Assembly: GCF_019083995.1 (NCBI RefSeq)
Contig: NZ_JAHRCU010000020.1
Location: 29,579 to 93,578 of the forward strand
Reading direction: 5' to 3'
DNA from: Roseococcus sp. SDR
GTDB lineage: Bacteria; Pseudomonadota; Alphaproteobacteria; Acetobacterales; Acetobacteraceae
DNA length: 64,000 bases
A program made the translations under genes and the position numbers. This document shows positions 34,132-42,657 of this stretch, piece after piece. The notes beneath the pieces were generated by a model. It made no database searches and was not told the DNA's origin. It saw nothing but the letters and a program-made list of their open reading frames with translations. The stretch's first letter is position 1. Each line of letters starts with the position of its first letter.

Positions 34132-35109
34132 TCATCCTCCTGAGAGGATTTCGATGACCAGGGCTCCCTGCTTGCGTCCGGAATCCACGAGGGCGTGCGC
34201 GGCGATGATCCCGGTGAGCGGCATGCGGTGGCCGATCACCGGGCGGATCGCGCCCTGTTCGACCAGGTCGCGCAGCGTGAGAAGGTCAGCCTGGCGGCCG
34301 GGCGCGTAGCCGCAGAGCACGCGCGGGCCAGGGCGGAGGCGGGATGCCAGCATCAACCCCATGTCGCGCGTGCCGAAATTCACGAAGACATGGCGGCCCC
34401 GCGGGGTGAGCACGCGGCTTACGGCCTGGGCGCCTGTGCCGCCCACCGCATCCAGCACGATGTCGTACCGTGCGGCGCCGGCCGTGAAATCCTCCGCCGC
34501 GCGGTCCAGCACCACATCCGCGCCGAGGCTGCGCAGCAGCAGCCCGTGACGCGCGGAGGCCACGGCGGTGACCGTGAGGCCGAAATGCCGCGCGAGTTGC
34601 ACGAGATGCACACCCACCGCGCCGCCTGCGCCATGGATCAGGATATGCTCGCCGGTGCGGATTTGCGCCACGTCCCGCAGGAAGACCAGCGCGGTCAGGC
34701 CGCCGAAGGGCAGGGCCGCGGCCTCGGCGTGGCTGAGGCCGGCGGGCTGGCGCGCGATGCAGCCGGTCTCGGCCATGACGAGGCATTCCGCATGGGCGCC
34801 GCGCGGGGCGAGGCCGAAGACGCGGTCGCCGATCGTGAAGCCGGTGACCTCGGCGCCCAGCGCCTCCACGACGCCCGCGAATTCCATCCCCGGGATGGGG
34901 TGCCGCGGGCGTGTGAGGCCGTAGGCCAGGCGCAGCGGCAGCCAGAAGATTCCCGCGCCCTGGCAGCCGCGCAGACGCGCATCGCCGGAGGTGACGGTGG
35001 TGGCATGGACGCGGATCCGGATCTCGCCGGGGCCGGGCTCGGGGATCGGCGCCTCGCCGAGGGTGAGGCTTTCGGGGGCGCCATAGCGGCGCCAGAGGAC
35101 GGCTTGCAT
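34132..35109 (-). CDS. Zinc-independent MDR oxidoreductase (quinone-reductase-like)
   Basis: This 325-residue medium-chain dehydrogenase/reductase has a GroES-like N-terminal domain (PGPGEIRIRVHATTVTSGDA, GMEFAGVVEALGAEVTGF) and a Rossmann domain with ILIHGAGGAVGVHLVQLARH, the NADPH-binding pattern of quinone oxidoreductases. Zinc ligands of alcohol dehydrogenases are absent. It probably reduces quinones or enones with NADPH. It is divergent from a LysR gene 60 bases away, the usual layout for a LysR-controlled target. Confidence 0.88.
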   Translation of the reverse strand: MQAVLWRRYGAPESLTLGEAPIPEPGPGEIRIRVHATTVTSGDARLRGCQGAGIFWLPLRLAYGLTRPRHPIPGMEFAGVVEALGAEVTGFTIGDRVFGLAPRGAHAECLVMAETGCIARQPAGLSHAEAAALPFGGLTALVFLRDVAQIRTGEHILIHGAGGAVGVHLVQLARHFGLTVTAVASARHGLLLRSLGADVVLDRAAEDFTAGAARYDIVLDAVGGTGAQAVSRVLTPRGRHVFVNFGTRDMGLMLASRLRPGPRVLCGYAPGRQADLLTLRDLVEQGAIRPVIGHRMPLTGIIAAHALVDSGRKQGALVIEILSGG

Positions 35110-35168
35110 GCGGCAAGCTCTAGCCAGCGCCCCTGCATGCGAAAATTGCGGGAATCTGTATTTGGTTT

Positions 35169-36092
35169 ATGCGTATTCGTATGGATTGGCGCAGCGCCCG
35201 CTTCGATTGGAACCACGCAAGGGCCTTCCTGGCGACGGCGGAGGATGGCTCGCTCTCCGCCGCGGCGCGCACACTCGGCATCACGCAGCCCACCTTGGGG
35301 CGCCAGGTGGCGGCGCTGGAGCGAGAACTCGGTGCCGTTCTCTTCGAGCGGGTGGGGCGCGGGTTGCGCCTGACGCCAGGGGGCGAGGCGCTGCTGACCC
35401 ATCTGCGTGCCATGGGGGAGGCCGCGGGGCGCTTCTCATTGGCCGCCGCCGGGCAGGCGGAGAGCATCGCCGGGCGCATCCGCATCACCACCACGGATGT
35501 CTATGCGGCGCATCTCCTGCCGCCCGTCATCATCCGGCTGCGGGCGCAGCATCCGGGGATCGAGGTGGAGATCGTCGCCCAGAACAAGCCCACCGACCTG
35601 CTGCGGCGCGAGGCGGATATCGCCATCCGCAACTATGCCTCCACGCAGCCGGATCTGGTCGTGCGCAAGCTGCGCGATGATGCGGGGCATTTCTACGCGA
35701 CGCCGGCCTATCTGCGCTCGATCGGCGAGCCGCGCGATGCGGCGGGAATGGCGCGTGGCGTCTTCATCGGCTTTCCCTCGCCCGAGATGATGGCGGCGGC
35801 GCTCCAGGCGCGCGGCTATGCGCTGACGCCCGCGCATTTCCCCATCACCTGCGAGAACCACCTGGTGCAGTGGGAATATGTGAAGCAGGGCGCCGGCATC
35901 GGGTTGATGACCGAGGCGGTGGGCGATGCGGAGCCGCTGGTGCGCCGCGTGCTGCCGCGGGCACCCGCGATCCGCTTCCCCATGTATCTCGCCGCGCATC
36001 GCGAATTGCAGTCGAGCCGGCGCATGCGCGTGGTGTTCGACGCGCTGGTGGCCGCCCTCGCGCGCTCCCCCATGGACGTGGCCTTGCCCTGA
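35169..36092 (+). CDS. LysR-family transcriptional regulator
   Basis: This 307-residue protein has an N-terminal winged HTH (FDWNHARAFLATAEDGSLSA, TLGITQPTLGRQVAALEREL) and a C-terminal effector-binding domain of the periplasmic-binding type. It probably regulates the divergent MDR oxidoreductase gene, 60 bases away, and itself; the effector is unknown. An alternative start lies 4 codons downstream. Confidence 0.92.
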   Translation: MRIRMDWRSARFDWNHARAFLATAEDGSLSAAARTLGITQPTLGRQVAALERELGAVLFERVGRGLRLTPGGEALLTHLRAMGEAAGRFSLAAAGQAESIAGRIRITTTDVYAAHLLPPVIIRLRAQHPGIEVEIVAQNKPTDLLRREADIAIRNYASTQPDLVVRKLRDDAGHFYATPAYLRSIGEPRDAAGMARGVFIGFPSPEMMAAALQARGYALTPAHFPITCENHLVQWEYVKQGAGIGLMTEAVGDAEPLVRRVLPRAPAIRFPMYLAAHRELQSSRRMRVVFDALVAALARSPMDVALP

Positions 36093-36127
36093 CGTCACAC
36101 TTGCGCCCTTTCCAGGGAGCGACGCGC

Positions 36128-36811
36128 ATGGCCCATCTCAACATCGGCAGCCTGATCTTCGACGATCTGGACCAGGTGGACCTCACCGGCCCGCATGAGG
36201 TGCTGTCGCGCCTGCCGGATTCCACGTGGAAGATCTATGCGAAGAGCATGGCGCCGGCGCGCGACATGAAGGGCCTTCGCATCCTGCCCGATGCGACGCT
36301 GGAGGAGGCCCCGCCGCTCGACGTGCTGCACCTGCCGGGCGGCTTCGGCGTGGATGCGGCGATGGCGGACCCCGTGATCCTCGAATGGGTGCGACGCCAG
36401 GCGATGGGCGCCAAGGCGGTCTTCACCGTCTGCACCGGCGCGCTGCTGCTGGGCGCGACCGGCCTCTTGCGCGGCAAGCGGGCGACCACGCATTGGGCGA
36501 GCCACCACATGCTGCCCATCTTCGGCGCGACCGCGGTCAATGAGCGCGTGGTGGAGGACGGCAAGTTCGTCACCGCGGCGGGCGTGACCTCGGGCTTCGA
36601 CGGCGCCTTGCACCTGGCTGCCAAGCTCTGCGGCCCCGAGGTGGCGCAGGGCATCCAGCTCTACATGCAATACGACCCGCGCCCGCCCTTCGATGCCGGG
36701 ACGCCGGAGACAGCGCCGGCGGCGCTGGTCGCCTCGACGCGCGCGGCCATGGCGGCGGTCCTGGAGCGGCGCGAGAAGGCGGTGCGCGCCGTGGCGGCCA
36801 GCTTCACCTGA
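36128..36811 (+). CDS. DJ-1/PfpI family protein
   Basis: This 227-residue class I glutamine-amidotransferase-like fold is of the isonitrile-hydratase (InhA)-like branch. It has IGSLIFDDLDQVDLTGPHEV at the start, LHLPGGFGVDAAM, the nucleophile elbow VFTVCTGALLLG (Cys about 101) and GKRATTHWASH. Relatives hydrate isonitriles or act as GlxA-type regulator domains, but there is no HTH here. Substrate uncertain. It follows the LysR gene by 35 bases in the same direction. Confidence 0.88.
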   Translation: MAHLNIGSLIFDDLDQVDLTGPHEVLSRLPDSTWKIYAKSMAPARDMKGLRILPDATLEEAPPLDVLHLPGGFGVDAAMADPVILEWVRRQAMGAKAVFTVCTGALLLGATGLLRGKRATTHWASHHMLPIFGATAVNERVVEDGKFVTAAGVTSGFDGALHLAAKLCGPEVAQGIQLYMQYDPRPPFDAGTPETAPAALVASTRAAMAAVLERREKAVRAVAASFT

Positions 36812-36819
36812 ATCATTCC

Positions 36820-36850
36820 GGGAAAGGATTGCGGAGCGGCAATCTTTCCC
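36820..36850 (+). promoter_or_regulatory. Hairpin between DJ-1 gene and phosphatase start
   Basis: GGGAAAGGATTGC (36820-36832) can pair with GCAATCTTTCCC (36839-36850), with one bulge and a 6-base loop. It follows the DJ-1 stop by 8 bases and ends 2 bases before the ATG at 36853. It may be an intrinsic terminator-like hairpin with a weak tail (CTTTCCCCC) or a translational control element covering the initiation region. Confidence 0.5.
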
Positions 36851-36852
36851 CC

Positions 36853-37503
36853 ATGTGGCATGGCATGACGCCTCGCCTGATCCTCCTCGCCCTGCTCCTC
36901 CTGGGTCTTGGCGCCCCGGCCGTCCGGGCCGAACCCGGCCTGCTCGCCGCCCTGCGCGAGGGGGGGCTCGTCATCTTCCTCCGCCACGCCGAGACGGGCA
37001 GTTCCGCGCCGGACCAGATGAATGCCGTGCTGGGCGATTGCGCGACCCAGCGCAACCTGGACGCGACGGGCCGCGCCCAGGCGGTGGCGATCGGCGCCGC
37101 CTTCAGGGAGCTGGGCATTCCGGTCAGTCGCGTGCTGGCGAGCCCCTATTGCCGGACCCTGGAGACCGCAGCGCTGGCTTTCGGCCGGGCCGAGCCTGAG
37201 ATGGGCCTTTCCCTGCCGCGCCACGTGGATGCGGCGGCGCATCGCGCGATGGGCGCCGCGCTGCGGCAATTGCTGCCGGAGCCGGGTTTCGCGGGAAACT
37301 GGGTCCTGATCGGCCATTCCTACCACATGATGGGCGCGGGCGGCCCGGCGCCGCAGCCCCAGGGGGCCGCCGTGGTGCTGCGGCCGGAGGGTGAGGGCCG
37401 CTTCGCCGTGCTCGCCATGCTGCCGCCGGAGGGCTGGGCCTGGCTCGGCCGTCAGCGCGTTGCCGCGGCAGCGGCGCCTCCCACGACGGCGGAGGTCCGC
37501 TGA
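36853..37503 (+). CDS. Exported histidine-phosphatase family protein
   Basis: This 216-residue protein has a signal peptide (PRLILLALLLLGLGAPAVRA) and the phosphoglycerate-mutase-like core: catalytic FLRHAETGSS (the RHG-type motif with His), LASPYCRTLETAALAFG and the second His in VLIGHSYHM. Exported members act as phosphohydrolases of unknown substrate. ATG 36865 is another possible start. The stop overlaps the DoxX start (TGATG). Confidence 0.85.
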   Translation: MWHGMTPRLILLALLLLGLGAPAVRAEPGLLAALREGGLVIFLRHAETGSSAPDQMNAVLGDCATQRNLDATGRAQAVAIGAAFRELGIPVSRVLASPYCRTLETAALAFGRAEPEMGLSLPRHVDAAAHRAMGAALRQLLPEPGFAGNWVLIGHSYHMMGAGGPAPQPQGAAVVLRPEGEGRFAVLAMLPPEGWAWLGRQRVAAAAAPPTTAEVR

Positions 37504-37904
37504 TGCCCGCCACGGCTCCCTATGCGGCCTTGCTGCTGCGCGTGACCATGGGCGTGCTGTTCCTGGCGCATGCGTTTGTCTGGAAGATCTGGACGGCGGG
37601 GATGGTGCATGTGGTGCCCTGGTTCGTCAGCCAGGGCTATCCGGCCTGGTTCGCTTGGTTCGTGACCGGGCTGGAGGCGCTGGGCGGCATCCTGCTCATC
37701 CTGGGTTGGCAGACACGCTGGGTGGCGCTGGTGCTGGCCGGGCTGATGGCAGGGATCGTGCGCCAGCAATTCGGCAATGGCTGGATCTACAGTTCGACCC
37801 ATGGTGGCTGGGAGTATCCGGCCTTCTGGACCATGGCGCTGATTTCGCTCGCACTGCTCGGGCCGGGGGCGTTTGCGTGGCGCGGGCGTTCCCGCGCTGT
37901 CTAG
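37503..37904 (+). CDS. DoxX-family membrane protein
   Basis: This 133-residue protein has four predicted membrane segments (YAALLLRVTMGVLFLAHAFV; WFAWFVTGLEALGGILLILG; WVALVLAGLMAGIV; FWTMALISLALLGPGAFAW), the DoxX/DoxD layout. The function of this branch is unclear; some DoxX proteins relate to thiol or thiosulfate redox. It is coupled to the phosphatase by TGATG. Its TAG stop lies in the terminal CTAGAGC of the 107-bp repeat that follows, so the natural C-terminus may have been altered by the insertion. Confidence 0.8.
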   Translation: MPATAPYAALLLRVTMGVLFLAHAFVWKIWTAGMVHVVPWFVSQGYPAWFAWFVTGLEALGGILLILGWQTRWVALVLAGLMAGIVRQQFGNGWIYSSTHGGWEYPAFWTMALISLALLGPGAFAWRGRSRAV

Positions 37905-38007
37905 AGCATTTTCAAGCCAGGCAGCTTTGCTTGGCGACTCGGAAAATGCGTGAAAACAATATGCTGGAGCCGTTTCACCGTCTTTGCTGGCGGTGAAATG
38001 GCTCTAG
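37901..38007. repeat. 107-bp palindromic intergenic element (MITE/REP-like)
   Basis: The element begins CTAGAGCATTTTC and ends GCTCTAG, giving perfect 7-bp terminal inverted repeats. Inside, ATTTTC pairs with GAAAAT around one loop, and TTTCACCG pairs with CGGTGAAA in a second hairpin near the end. The sequence is A/T-richer than its surroundings. AGAGCATTTTC...GAAAATGCGT...AAACA elements are widespread dispersed repeats in alphaproteobacteria, recognised here from general knowledge. The end repeats supply the TAG stops of both DoxX (37902-37904) and LysE (38004-38006). Confidence 0.8.
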
Positions 38008-38600
38008 TCCAAGGCCAGTGGCAGCAGGCTGAGCACCAGCAGCACCGCCATCACGATGTTGAAGGCGCGCAGCTTGGCACCCTGGCCCAGCCAATGTCCC
38101 GCCGCGCGGCCGATCCAGGCCCAGAAGAGCAGGCAGGGCATGGAGACCAGCGCGAACACCGCCGCGATCACCAGCGCCTGCGGCAGGATGGGCTGGCCCG
38201 GCACGGTGAAGGCGGGCAGCGCCGCGAGGGCGATCATCCAGGCCTTGGGGTTCACCCATTGGAAGGCGGCGGCACCGAAAAAGCCGAGCGGCGGCCGGGC
38301 GGGTGTCTCGGGCGCCGCTCCGACCGGCGCGCTCGCGATCTTCCAGGCCAGCCAGAGCAGCCAGGCGGCGCCGAGGGCCTGCATCGCGCGGTGCAGGCCG
38401 GGGATCTGCGCGAAGGGCAGGCCGAGGCCGAGCGCGACCGCCACGATCATGGCCGGAAAGCCGATGGTGATGCCCAGCATGTGTGGCATGACGCGCGCGA
38501 TGCCGAAGCGCGCGGCGCTGGCCGTCACCATCAGCGTGTTGGGGCCCGGCGTGCCCGAGGTGGCAAGCGCGAAGCCGATCAGGGCGAGGGCGTATTCCAT
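38004..38600 (-). CDS. LysE-family exporter
   Basis: This 198-residue LysE/RhtB translocator has about six membrane segments and the family start ALALIGFALATSGTPGPNTLMV, then FQWVNPKAWMIALAALPAF. It exports an amino acid or related metabolite by proton antiport; substrate unknown. It is convergent with DoxX, its stop lying in the 107-bp repeat. Confidence 0.88.
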   Translation of the reverse strand: MEYALALIGFALATSGTPGPNTLMVTASAARFGIARVMPHMLGITIGFPAMIVAVALGLGLPFAQIPGLHRAMQALGAAWLLWLAWKIASAPVGAAPETPARPPLGFFGAAAFQWVNPKAWMIALAALPAFTVPGQPILPQALVIAAVFALVSMPCLLFWAWIGRAAGHWLGQGAKLRAFNIVMAVLLVLSLLPLALD

Positions 38601-38665
38601 GCCGTGGAGCCTCGCTGGTGGCGGGCCGATATGTCAAATGCACTGACGTAATGGCGCCGCCCACG

Positions 38666-38688
38666 AAAAAGGGGGCCTCGCGGCCCCC
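38666..38688 (-). terminator. Rho-independent terminator after rplI
   Basis: GGGGGCC (38671-38677) and GGCCCCC (38682-38688) form a 7-bp stem with a TCGC loop. On the minus strand TTTTT (38666-38670) follows, fitting the end of the rpsF-rpsR-DUF2232-rplI operon. On the plus strand only a short T-run (CCCTTTCCC) follows, and the divergent LysE gene starts at 38600, so minus is the likely direction. Confidence 0.85.
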
Positions 38689-38717
38689 TTTCCCATCTCC
38701 TCGCCGGGGCGAAGGAA

Positions 38718-39269
38718 TTACTCGCGGGTGGCGGCGCCCAGCTCGGCCACCAGCTCGTCCTCGAGGGTGATCTCCTCCTCGCGGGCGATCTCCTCGCCGC
38801 GGGCCTGCTTCTCCGCCTCTTCCGGCGAGCGGGCGACGTTCACGACGACGGGCAGCATCACCTCGGGGTGCAGCTCGACGCGCACCGTGGTCAGGCCCAG
38901 CATCTTGATCGGCGCGTCCACCAGCACCTGCGAGCGGTGCACGGAGAGGCCGGCGGCGGTGCAGCCATCGGCGATGTCGCGCGCGGAGACGGAGCCGTAG
39001 AGGTTGCCGCTCTCACCCGCGGAGCGGATGAGGATGATGGACAGGCCCTCCATGCGCTCGGCCACGCGCTCGGCCTCTTCGCGGCGCTTGAGGTTCTGGG
39101 CCTCAAGCTGCGCGCGGTCGGCCTCGAAGCGGGCGAGGTTCGCCTTGGTGGCGCGCACGGCCTTGCCGCCGGGCAGCAGGAAGTTGCGCGCGTAGCCGGG
39201 CTTCACCTTCACCAGCTCGCCCATCTGGCCGAGCTTGTCCACACGCTGCATCAGGATGAGTTCAATCAT
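38718..39269 (-). CDS. rplI: 50S ribosomal protein L9
   Basis: This 183-residue protein has the L9 N-terminal rRNA-binding domain ([37 protein letters not shown]), the long connecting helix and the C-terminal domain, then an acidic tail of about 30 residues rich in E. Start 39269 is chosen on the family N-terminus. It is the last gene of the rpsF-rpsR-DUF2232-rplI operon. Confidence 0.96.
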   Translation of the reverse strand: MIELILMQRVDKLGQMGELVKVKPGYARNFLLPGGKAVRATKANLARFEADRAQLEAQNLKRREEAERVAERMEGLSIILIRSAGESGNLYGSVSARDIADGCTAAGLSVHRSQVLVDAPIKMLGLTTVRVELHPEVMLPVVVNVARSPEEAEKQARGEEIAREEEITLEDELVAELGAATRE

Positions 39270-39282
39270 GGCACGCCTCAGA

Positions 39283-40179
39283 TCAGGTTTGGGGCGGCAT
39301 CGCGCGCCGCCGAATTTGGTCATAGAGACCCACGCCGACCATCAGCGGGGCCATAATCTGGAGAAAGAGCAGCATCAGCATGTAGAAGCCGATGAGGAAG
39401 GCGAGGCGCCCGGGGCGCCCGCGCAGCAGCCGGTGGATGCTGGCCACACCCAGCAGGAAGACCGGCACCAGCAGGATCAGCATGGCCGAGAGCGCGACCG
39501 CGCCGCCGACCACCGTCCAGAGGGCCAGGCCCACCAGCGGCAGAGGCAGGTACCAGCCGGGCAGGCGCAGATCCTCGGCCGGCGGGGTGGCGTGGAGCGC
39601 CAGGCCCTGACGGGTGACGAGGTTCTGCGCGGCCGCGCCGTTGCCGACCATGAGCAGCGCCATCCAGAAGCCGGCCGCCGCCGCCTTCACCTGTGCGATC
39701 TGCCCCACCATGCCTTCGGGCAGGGCCACGCCCATGCGGCGCACCCCCATCTCCACCGCGGCCCGCATCTCGCCTTCCAGGTCGGAGACGGAAGCCGCGA
39801 GAAGCCCCAGCACCACCACCGGCCAGATGCCGAGGATGGCGAGCGGGAGGGAGAGGTCCATCCGCCCCGCCTGGACGGCGGTGCCGGTGATCAGCGCCAC
39901 CGGCACGCCGAAGACGGCGAGGAAGACGGCGAGCCCGATCATGGAGCTGCCGAACAGCACAGCGATGGCCGCGATGGCGATGGCGAGGATGGCCGTGCGG
40001 GCCCCGAAGGCGAGGCCCGCCGCAAACAGCGGCAGCGGCGTCACCCAGAGCAGCAGCCCGCCCAGCGGCATGCCGCGCATCGCCCAGAGGGCGAGCACGG
40101 CCGAGCACAGCCCCGCGGCACCCGCCGCGAGGGCGCCGGGCTGGCCAAAAGCCCCGCCAGGATTTGCGCTCTGTGCCAC
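39283..40179 (-). CDS. DUF2232 membrane protein
   Basis: This 298-residue protein has seven to eight hydrophobic segments (for example [55 protein letters not shown]). It sits between rpsR and rplI, the usual position for DUF2232/YybS-like proteins in alphaproteobacteria. No enzymatic motif is visible. Conservation of position suggests a link to translation or envelope, but the role is unknown. Confidence 0.82.
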   Translation of the reverse strand: MAQSANPGGAFGQPGALAAGAAGLCSAVLALWAMRGMPLGGLLLWVTPLPLFAAGLAFGARTAILAIAIAAIAVLFGSSMIGLAVFLAVFGVPVALITGTAVQAGRMDLSLPLAILGIWPVVVLGLLAASVSDLEGEMRAAVEMGVRRMGVALPEGMVGQIAQVKAAAAGFWMALLMVGNGAAAQNLVTRQGLALHATPPAEDLRLPGWYLPLPLVGLALWTVVGGAVALSAMLILLVPVFLLGVASIHRLLRGRPGRLAFLIGFYMLMLLFLQIMAPLMVGVGLYDQIRRRAMPPQT

Positions 40180-40195
40180 TCGCCCGCTCGGGTGA

Positions 40196-40474
40196 TCAGT
40201 CGTTGATCACGTAGGGCAGCAGGGCCAGGAAGCGGGCGCGCTTGATGGCGTTGGCCAGTTCGCGCTGCTTCTTGCCGCTGACGGCGGTGATGCGGCTGGG
40301 CACGATCTTGCCGCGCTCGCTCAGGAAGCGCGACAGGAGGCGCACATCCTTGTGGTCGATCTTCGGCGCCTGCGGGCCCGAGAAGGGGCAGGACTTGCGG
40401 CGGCGATAGAAGGGACGGCGCGCGCCGACGGCGGCGCGGCGATTGGCGATGTTGGGTTCGGCGGTGTCGCTCAT
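40196..40474 (-). CDS. rpsR: 30S ribosomal protein S18
   Basis: This 92-residue S18 has a cysteine-containing KSCPFSG and the conserved [19 protein letters not shown] and [20 protein letters not shown]. It binds S6 in the small-subunit platform. It starts 4 bases after the rpsF stop. Confidence 0.97.
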   Translation of the reverse strand: MSDTAEPNIANRRAAVGARRPFYRRRKSCPFSGPQAPKIDHKDVRLLSRFLSERGKIVPSRITAVSGKKQRELANAIKRARFLALLPYVIND

Positions 40475-40478
40475 CGTC

Positions 40479-40955
40479 TCACATCTCGTCGTTCAGGTTG
40501 AGGTCCATCTCGTCGCGCGGACGAGCCCGGAATTCCTCACGATCGTCGCGGCCACCGGCGGCGCGGCCCGAGCCGAAGCGGCCAGCGGGCTTGGGCCCAC
40601 GGAAGCCGCGCTCGCGGTCACGGTCATCGGCGCGCTTGGCGAGGATGGCGGACGGCGTCTCGGGGTCGATCTCCTCGACGCGGATCGTCAGCTCGCGCAG
40701 CACGTCCTCGTTCAGGCCGAGCTGGCGGACGACTTCCTGCATGGCGGGGGCGGGGGCGTTGATGCCGAGGAGCATGTAATGCCCCTTGCGGTTCTTCTTC
40801 ACCTTGTAGGCGAGGCCGCGCAGGCCCCAGTACTCGCGCTTGACGACGGCGCCGCCCTGCTCGCCGAGCGTCGTGCCGATATTGTCGGCGATCGTCTCGA
40901 CCTGCTGCTGGGTGACGTCATTGCGCGCGATGAACACGCATTCGTAGAGTGGCAT
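40479..40955 (-). CDS. rpsF: 30S ribosomal protein S6
   Basis: This 158-residue S6 begins [20 protein letters not shown] and has [20 protein letters not shown] and [22 protein letters not shown]-terminal extension of about 55 charged residues (R, D, G, E-rich) is longer than in E. coli but typical of alphaproteobacteria. First gene of its operon. The 174 bases upstream hold no gene. Confidence 0.97.
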   Translation of the reverse strand: MPLYECVFIARNDVTQQQVETIADNIGTTLGEQGGAVVKREYWGLRGLAYKVKKNRKGHYMLLGINAPAPAMQEVVRQLGLNEDVLRELTIRVEEIDPETPSAILAKRADDRDRERGFRGPKPAGRFGSGRAAGGRDDREEFRARPRDEMDLNLNDEM

Positions 40956-41129
40956 GGTCTCTCCCTATGGCTGCTCAGCCCTGGCGGCTACGGGGATCGT
41001 GGCGCGCAAGCGGGCATAGCCGCGGGCGTGCCAACGCCGGCGGCAGGGTGGCGCGCATAAACCACGGCCGGGCCGGCGAGTCCATGGGGGAAATTCGCGC
41101 CGCAAGCCTGCCATGCGCGCCCGAATGCC

Positions 41130-41399
41130 CTAGCGGCGGCGCGCCTTGCGGCCGGCGTCCACCAGGGTGCAGCCATGCGGCGGCAGGTCGCCCGGCAGCA
41201 ATTCGAGCTCGGGCGCCTTCTCGGGCCATTCGGCGCGTGGGATCTCCAGCCGGGCGGCCGGCGGGATGCGCATCCAGGTCCAGCCATCCATGGGCTGACC
41301 GGGCCGCCAGCAGAGCTTCAGTGACCTGCGGCCCTTGCGTGGGATGATGATGTGGCTCTCGGGTTGCTGGTCGAGCCCGCGCAGTTCGGTCCGGGGCAT
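41130..41399 (-). CDS. Small hypothetical protein
   Basis: This 89-residue cytosolic protein is rich in R, P and W (LKLCWRPGQPMDGWTWMRIP). A clear ribosome binding site (AGAGGAGA, about 6 bases before the ATG) supports it. The 76 bases upstream separate it from the EAL-like gene in the same direction. No family recognised. Confidence 0.55.
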   Translation of the reverse strand: MPRTELRGLDQQPESHIIIPRKGRRSLKLCWRPGQPMDGWTWMRIPPAARLEIPRAEWPEKAPELELLPGDLPPHGCTLVDAGRKARRR

Positions 41400-41475
41400 G
41401 GTTGTCTCCTCTTGCCCTCGACCTGTGGCACAGGGCCGGCCCCCCGCGCGTTGAGGCGTCGCAAACCGGCCATGC

Positions 41476-42657
41476 TCAGCGTCCGTCCAGCACGCGGCCC
41501 ATGAAGCGGATGATGCCGCGCTGCCAGCCCCAGGCGATCGCCGCCGGACTGTCCGCGCCGGTCAGGACCACGCCCTCGCGCCCGGCCGGCAGGGCGGCGT
41601 CCAGCCGGGTGCGGGCGGTGCCGTCGCCGGCGAGCAGGGATGGGGTGAAGCGCAGCCGCAATTGCAGGCCTTGCAGCGCCTCCGGCCGGAAGAGGCGCAG
41701 CAGCTCCGGCTCCGCTTCGTCCAGCGCGAGGGCCCAGCCGCGGGCGGCGGCCAGGCGGCGCAGCAGCGCGAAGCCGGCCGGATCGGCCAGCTGGTCGGCC
41801 GCCGGGACGCCGAGCAGCACCCTGCCGCGCCCGGCCGGGCCGAGCAGCGCCTCCAGCCGGAGGAACTCCGTCTCCAGCAGGCTGGCCAGGCTGAGCGGCA
41901 GGCAGGCATCGCCCAGCGCCCGCGCCTCCTGCGGGCGGGCCAGTTCTGCCAGCATGCGGCGCTCGGCGGCGACGCGGAAGCGCCGGGCCAGCCATGGGGC
42001 GGCGCTGACATCCCGCCCCGGCAGCAGGGCGGCGGCGAGGTCCGGCAGGCAGGGCCGCAGTTCGGTCCAGAGGGGCTGCGGCCTGGCATCGCCGGGGGCG
42101 AGGCGCCAGATGGTCTGGCGGCGGAGGAAGGCGGCCAGATTGGCGGTGGCCAGCGCGCGGGTGGCCGCGTCCATCTCCGCCGCGCCGGGCGGGGGCAGGC
42201 CGCTGGGGGCGGGGGCGGGCGGCTCCTCGCCGGGGTCATCCAGGCCCAGCGCCGCCTCGACCACGGTCAGCAGCCGGGCGGCCTCGGCGGGCAGGCGCAT
42301 CACCGGCAGCAGCGTTTCCGCCGGGATCTCCGGCAGCAGCCGCGCGAGGCCGCGCCGCGCCTCCTCCAGGTGGTCACCGGGCGGGGGCGACAGAGCGACG
42401 AGATCGCCACCCGGCAATTCATAGAGGCGCGCGCGCGTCGGCCGCAGCAGGGGCTCCAGCGCCTCCCGCACCAGGCGGTCATGCCGCGGTTCGCGCAGGC
42501 GGTTGGGGATGAGGGAGAGGCGGACATGCAGCACCCGCCGCTCCACGCCGGAATTGACGCAATCCCGGGCCAGGGCGGCCAAGGCCATGGCGTCGCGCGG
42601 GGTGGTTGCGGGATCCGGTCCGGCGAGGGGGGATGGCGGGAGCGTGAGGGCGTTCAT
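41476..42657 (-). CDS. Degenerate EAL-like hypothetical protein
   Basis: This 393-residue protein is unrecognised as a named family. The C-terminal half has the layout of an EAL domain: RGRVLLGVPAADQLADPAGF, then RGWALALDEAEPELLRLF, LQLRLRFTPSLL and GADSPAAIAWGWQRGIIRFM, parallel to the late strands of EAL phosphodiesterases. The EAL and DDFGTG metal-binding motifs are absent. The middle has LYELPGGDLVALS, which could be a relic of a GGDEF-like strand. Catalysis on c-di-GMP is therefore unlikely; binding is possible. It is coupled to the paralogous upstream gene by an ATGA overlap. Confidence 0.6.
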   Translation of the reverse strand: MNALTLPPSPLAGPDPATTPRDAMALAALARDCVNSGVERRVLHVRLSLIPNRLREPRHDRLVREALEPLLRPTRARLYELPGGDLVALSPPPGDHLEEARRGLARLLPEIPAETLLPVMRLPAEAARLLTVVEAALGLDDPGEEPPAPAPSGLPPPGAAEMDAATRALATANLAAFLRRQTIWRLAPGDARPQPLWTELRPCLPDLAAALLPGRDVSAAPWLARRFRVAAERRMLAELARPQEARALGDACLPLSLASLLETEFLRLEALLGPAGRGRVLLGVPAADQLADPAGFALLRRLAAARGWALALDEAEPELLRLFRPEALQGLQLRLRFTPSLLAGDGTARTRLDAALPAGREGVVLTGADSPAAIAWGWQRGIIRFMGRVLDGR

